Positions 62,895 to 64,000 of a DNA stretch of 64,000 nucleotides are shown here, one piece after another. The DNA is from Sphaerotilus hippei (lineage in GTDB: Bacteria; Pseudomonadota; Gammaproteobacteria; Burkholderiales; Burkholderiaceae_C), in assembly GCF_003201595.1 (NCBI RefSeq), contig NZ_QJJS01000004.1, forward strand, positions 62,001 through 126,000, in the 5' to 3' direction. Each line of letters starts with the position of its first letter. The first letter of the stretch is position 1. Under the pieces are notes generated by a model that was not told the DNA's origin, made no database searches, and saw only the letters and a program-made list of their open reading frames with translations. The position numbers and the translations under genes were made by a program.

Positions 62895-63980
62895 TCAGCC
62901 TCCGAACTGCTCGACCTGGTTGGCCCACACCGCCTCGATCTGCTGCTCGATCAGCTCGCACATCCGGTCGTAGGCATCCCGTGCACGAGCGAAGGTCCTG
63001 GCGTTCATCGAACCCCGCGGCAGGTCGTAGACGGTGCCGAATTCGGCCGCCGCGGTGGCGGTCACGGCCGTCTTCGGGATCTCGATGGGCAGCACCTTCT
63101 CGGTGTAGCCCTCGAGCACCCATTGCCGGACGACCGAGCTGGCCGCATCCGTCGATTCGACGCGTGACAGCAGCACGTCGATGAACTCGAAGGTCTTGTC
63201 CTGTCCGCGGCTGCGGATCAGCTGGTTGCACAGGTCGCTGAAGAGATCCCAGAACTGGGCGGAGCTGGCGAAATCCAGCGCCGACGGTGGCAAGGGCATC
63301 AGCACACCGTCGGCGGCCATCAGCGCATTGATGGTCACGTAGGACAGCGCTGGAGGGGTGTCGATGACGATCACGTCGTAATCGGCTCGAGCCTGGTCCA
63401 GCCCGCGGTCCAGGCAGCGCCAGAACTCGAAACCCGGATCCTTGGTCTGGCGAGCGGGCAGGGCGAACTCGGCGCCGAACAGCAGCGGAGCCGCGCAGAC
63501 CAGGTCGATGCCCGGCCAGTAGCTCTTGCGCACGGCATAGCTCAGGTCATCATGTTCACCCGCGAACAGCAGCATGGCCGTGTCCTCCTGCTCGACCTCG
63601 GCGTCGGGCAGCACGCCGAACAGCGTCGTCGCCGACCCCTGCGGGTCGAGGTCGAGCAGCAGCACCTTGTGGCCACGCATCGACAAGCCCTGCGCCAGCG
63701 TCACGGCCGAGGTGGTCTTGGCCACCCCACCCTTGAAGTTGGCCACGGTGATCGTGATGGCGGCAGTGTTGGCCGGGCGCAGATGGGCGCTGCGGAACTC
63801 CCTGACCCACACCTGGGCATCGGCCATGCTCCATTCCCGTCGGTTGCCCGACATCGTGCCTTCAGGAAGATCACCCCGAGTCAGTCGATAGGAGATCTTG
63901 CTCTTGTCGACATTGCACAGCGCTGCCAGCTGTGCGGCGCTGACGGCGGGGGCGCACTTGGTGGCCGAGGGTGGCAGCAT
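62895..63980 (-). CDS. parA: Plasmid-type partition ATPase ParA with N-terminal DNA-binding domain
   Basis: Walker-type partition ATPase that moves ParB-bound DNA on the nucleoid; 361 residues. Residues about 14-62 form a MerR-like helix-turn-helix (AAQLAALCNVDKSKISYRL, positions 18-36), as in type Ia ParA proteins that repress their own promoter. The deviant Walker A is NFKGGVAKTTSAVTLA (near residue 88); Walker B is VLLLDLDPQGSATTLFG. Its stop lies 1 bp from the parB start. The promoter is beyond the right edge. This type is found on plasmids and chromids rather than as the main chromosomal Soj. Confidence 0.92.
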   Translation of the reverse strand: MLPPSATKCAPAVSAAQLAALCNVDKSKISYRLTRGDLPEGTMSGNRREWSMADAQVWVREFRSAHLRPANTAAITITVANFKGGVAKTTSAVTLAQGLSMRGHKVLLLDLDPQGSATTLFGVLPDAEVEQEDTAMLLFAGEHDDLSYAVRKSYWPGIDLVCAAPLLFGAEFALPARQTKDPGFEFWRCLDRGLDQARADYDVIVIDTPPALSYVTINALMAADGVLMPLPPSALDFASSAQFWDLFSDLCNQLIRSRGQDKTFEFIDVLLSRVESTDAASSVVRQWVLEGYTEKVLPIEIPKTAVTATAAAEFGTVYDLPRGSMNARTFARARDAYDRMCELIEQQIEAVWANQVEQFGG

Positions 63981-64000
63981 GGCTTCCCGGATCTGTCCCA

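Noticed and set aside
1-64000. tRNA, rRNA or CRISPR arrays
   Set aside because: None of the gaps shows a cloverleaf, rRNA segment or regularly spaced repeats; the only tandem repeats are within vgrG and the hxlR tail.

Overview
The window is very GC-rich (about 70%), densely coded DNA with GTG starts and ATGA stop/start overlaps. The gene families point to a betaproteobacterium of the order Burkholderiales: a Burkholderiales-type trimeric porin, IcmF (fused isobutyryl-CoA mutase), a type VI secretion locus and tetronate genes. I cannot fix the genus. A plasmid-type parA-parB pair with its own palindromic sites and a large tyrosine recombinase lie at the right end, so the window may come from a chromid or megaplasmid, or from a junction with one (inference).

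Layout. (1) 1-5603: tetronate catabolism on the + strand: the end of a TRAP permease, two dehydrogenases (LtnD for L-threonate, DenD for D-erythronate), then the shared OtnK, OtnC and OtnI that lead to dihydroxyacetone phosphate. (2) 5634-11058: arsC, a double-VOC protein, a diguanylate cyclase, and a divergent histidine kinase / LuxR-type response regulator pair. (3) 11517-38019: a complete type VI secretion locus on the + strand (tssB, tssC, hcp, tssE, tssF, tssG, tssH, vgrG, then tssJ, tssK, tssL, tssM, tssA). It contains a VgrG cargo cassette (MORN-like protein, PAAR-like protein, small membrane protein) and an unusual insert. The insert holds an orphan amino-acid-binding protein, two diverged SDF-family transporters and an Asp/Glu-type racemase. 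A 550-residue protein of unknown function follows tssA.

(4) 38039-51712: pectin / unsaturated-uronate use. It contains a GH105 hydrolase, an ABC sugar importer (binding protein, two permeases, ATPase), a Gfo/Idh oxidoreductase, a porin, KduI, KduD and a KdgK-type kinase. LacI and LysR regulators are divergent at its right edge. GH105 cuts imported unsaturated oligomers; KduI, KduD and KdgK take the released sugar to KDPG; no KDPG aldolase is in the window. (5) 51724-57589: a QorB-like reductase with its divergent HxlR regulator, and an AraC regulator divergent from icmF. (6) 57620-63980: an anchored cupin protein, a 689-residue tyrosine recombinase with a dif-like dyad upstream, about 1.5 kb without a convincing gene, and parB-parA on the minus strand. 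Three copies of a long palindrome lie at or inside parB.

The most notable candidates are the racemase/transport module inside the T6SS operon, the parS-like palindromes (one shaped like the parAB terminator, one inside parB), the 28-bp dif-like site beside the recombinase, and the unknown protein at the end of the T6SS operon. All family assignments were made by eye from motifs and gene context; no database search was run.
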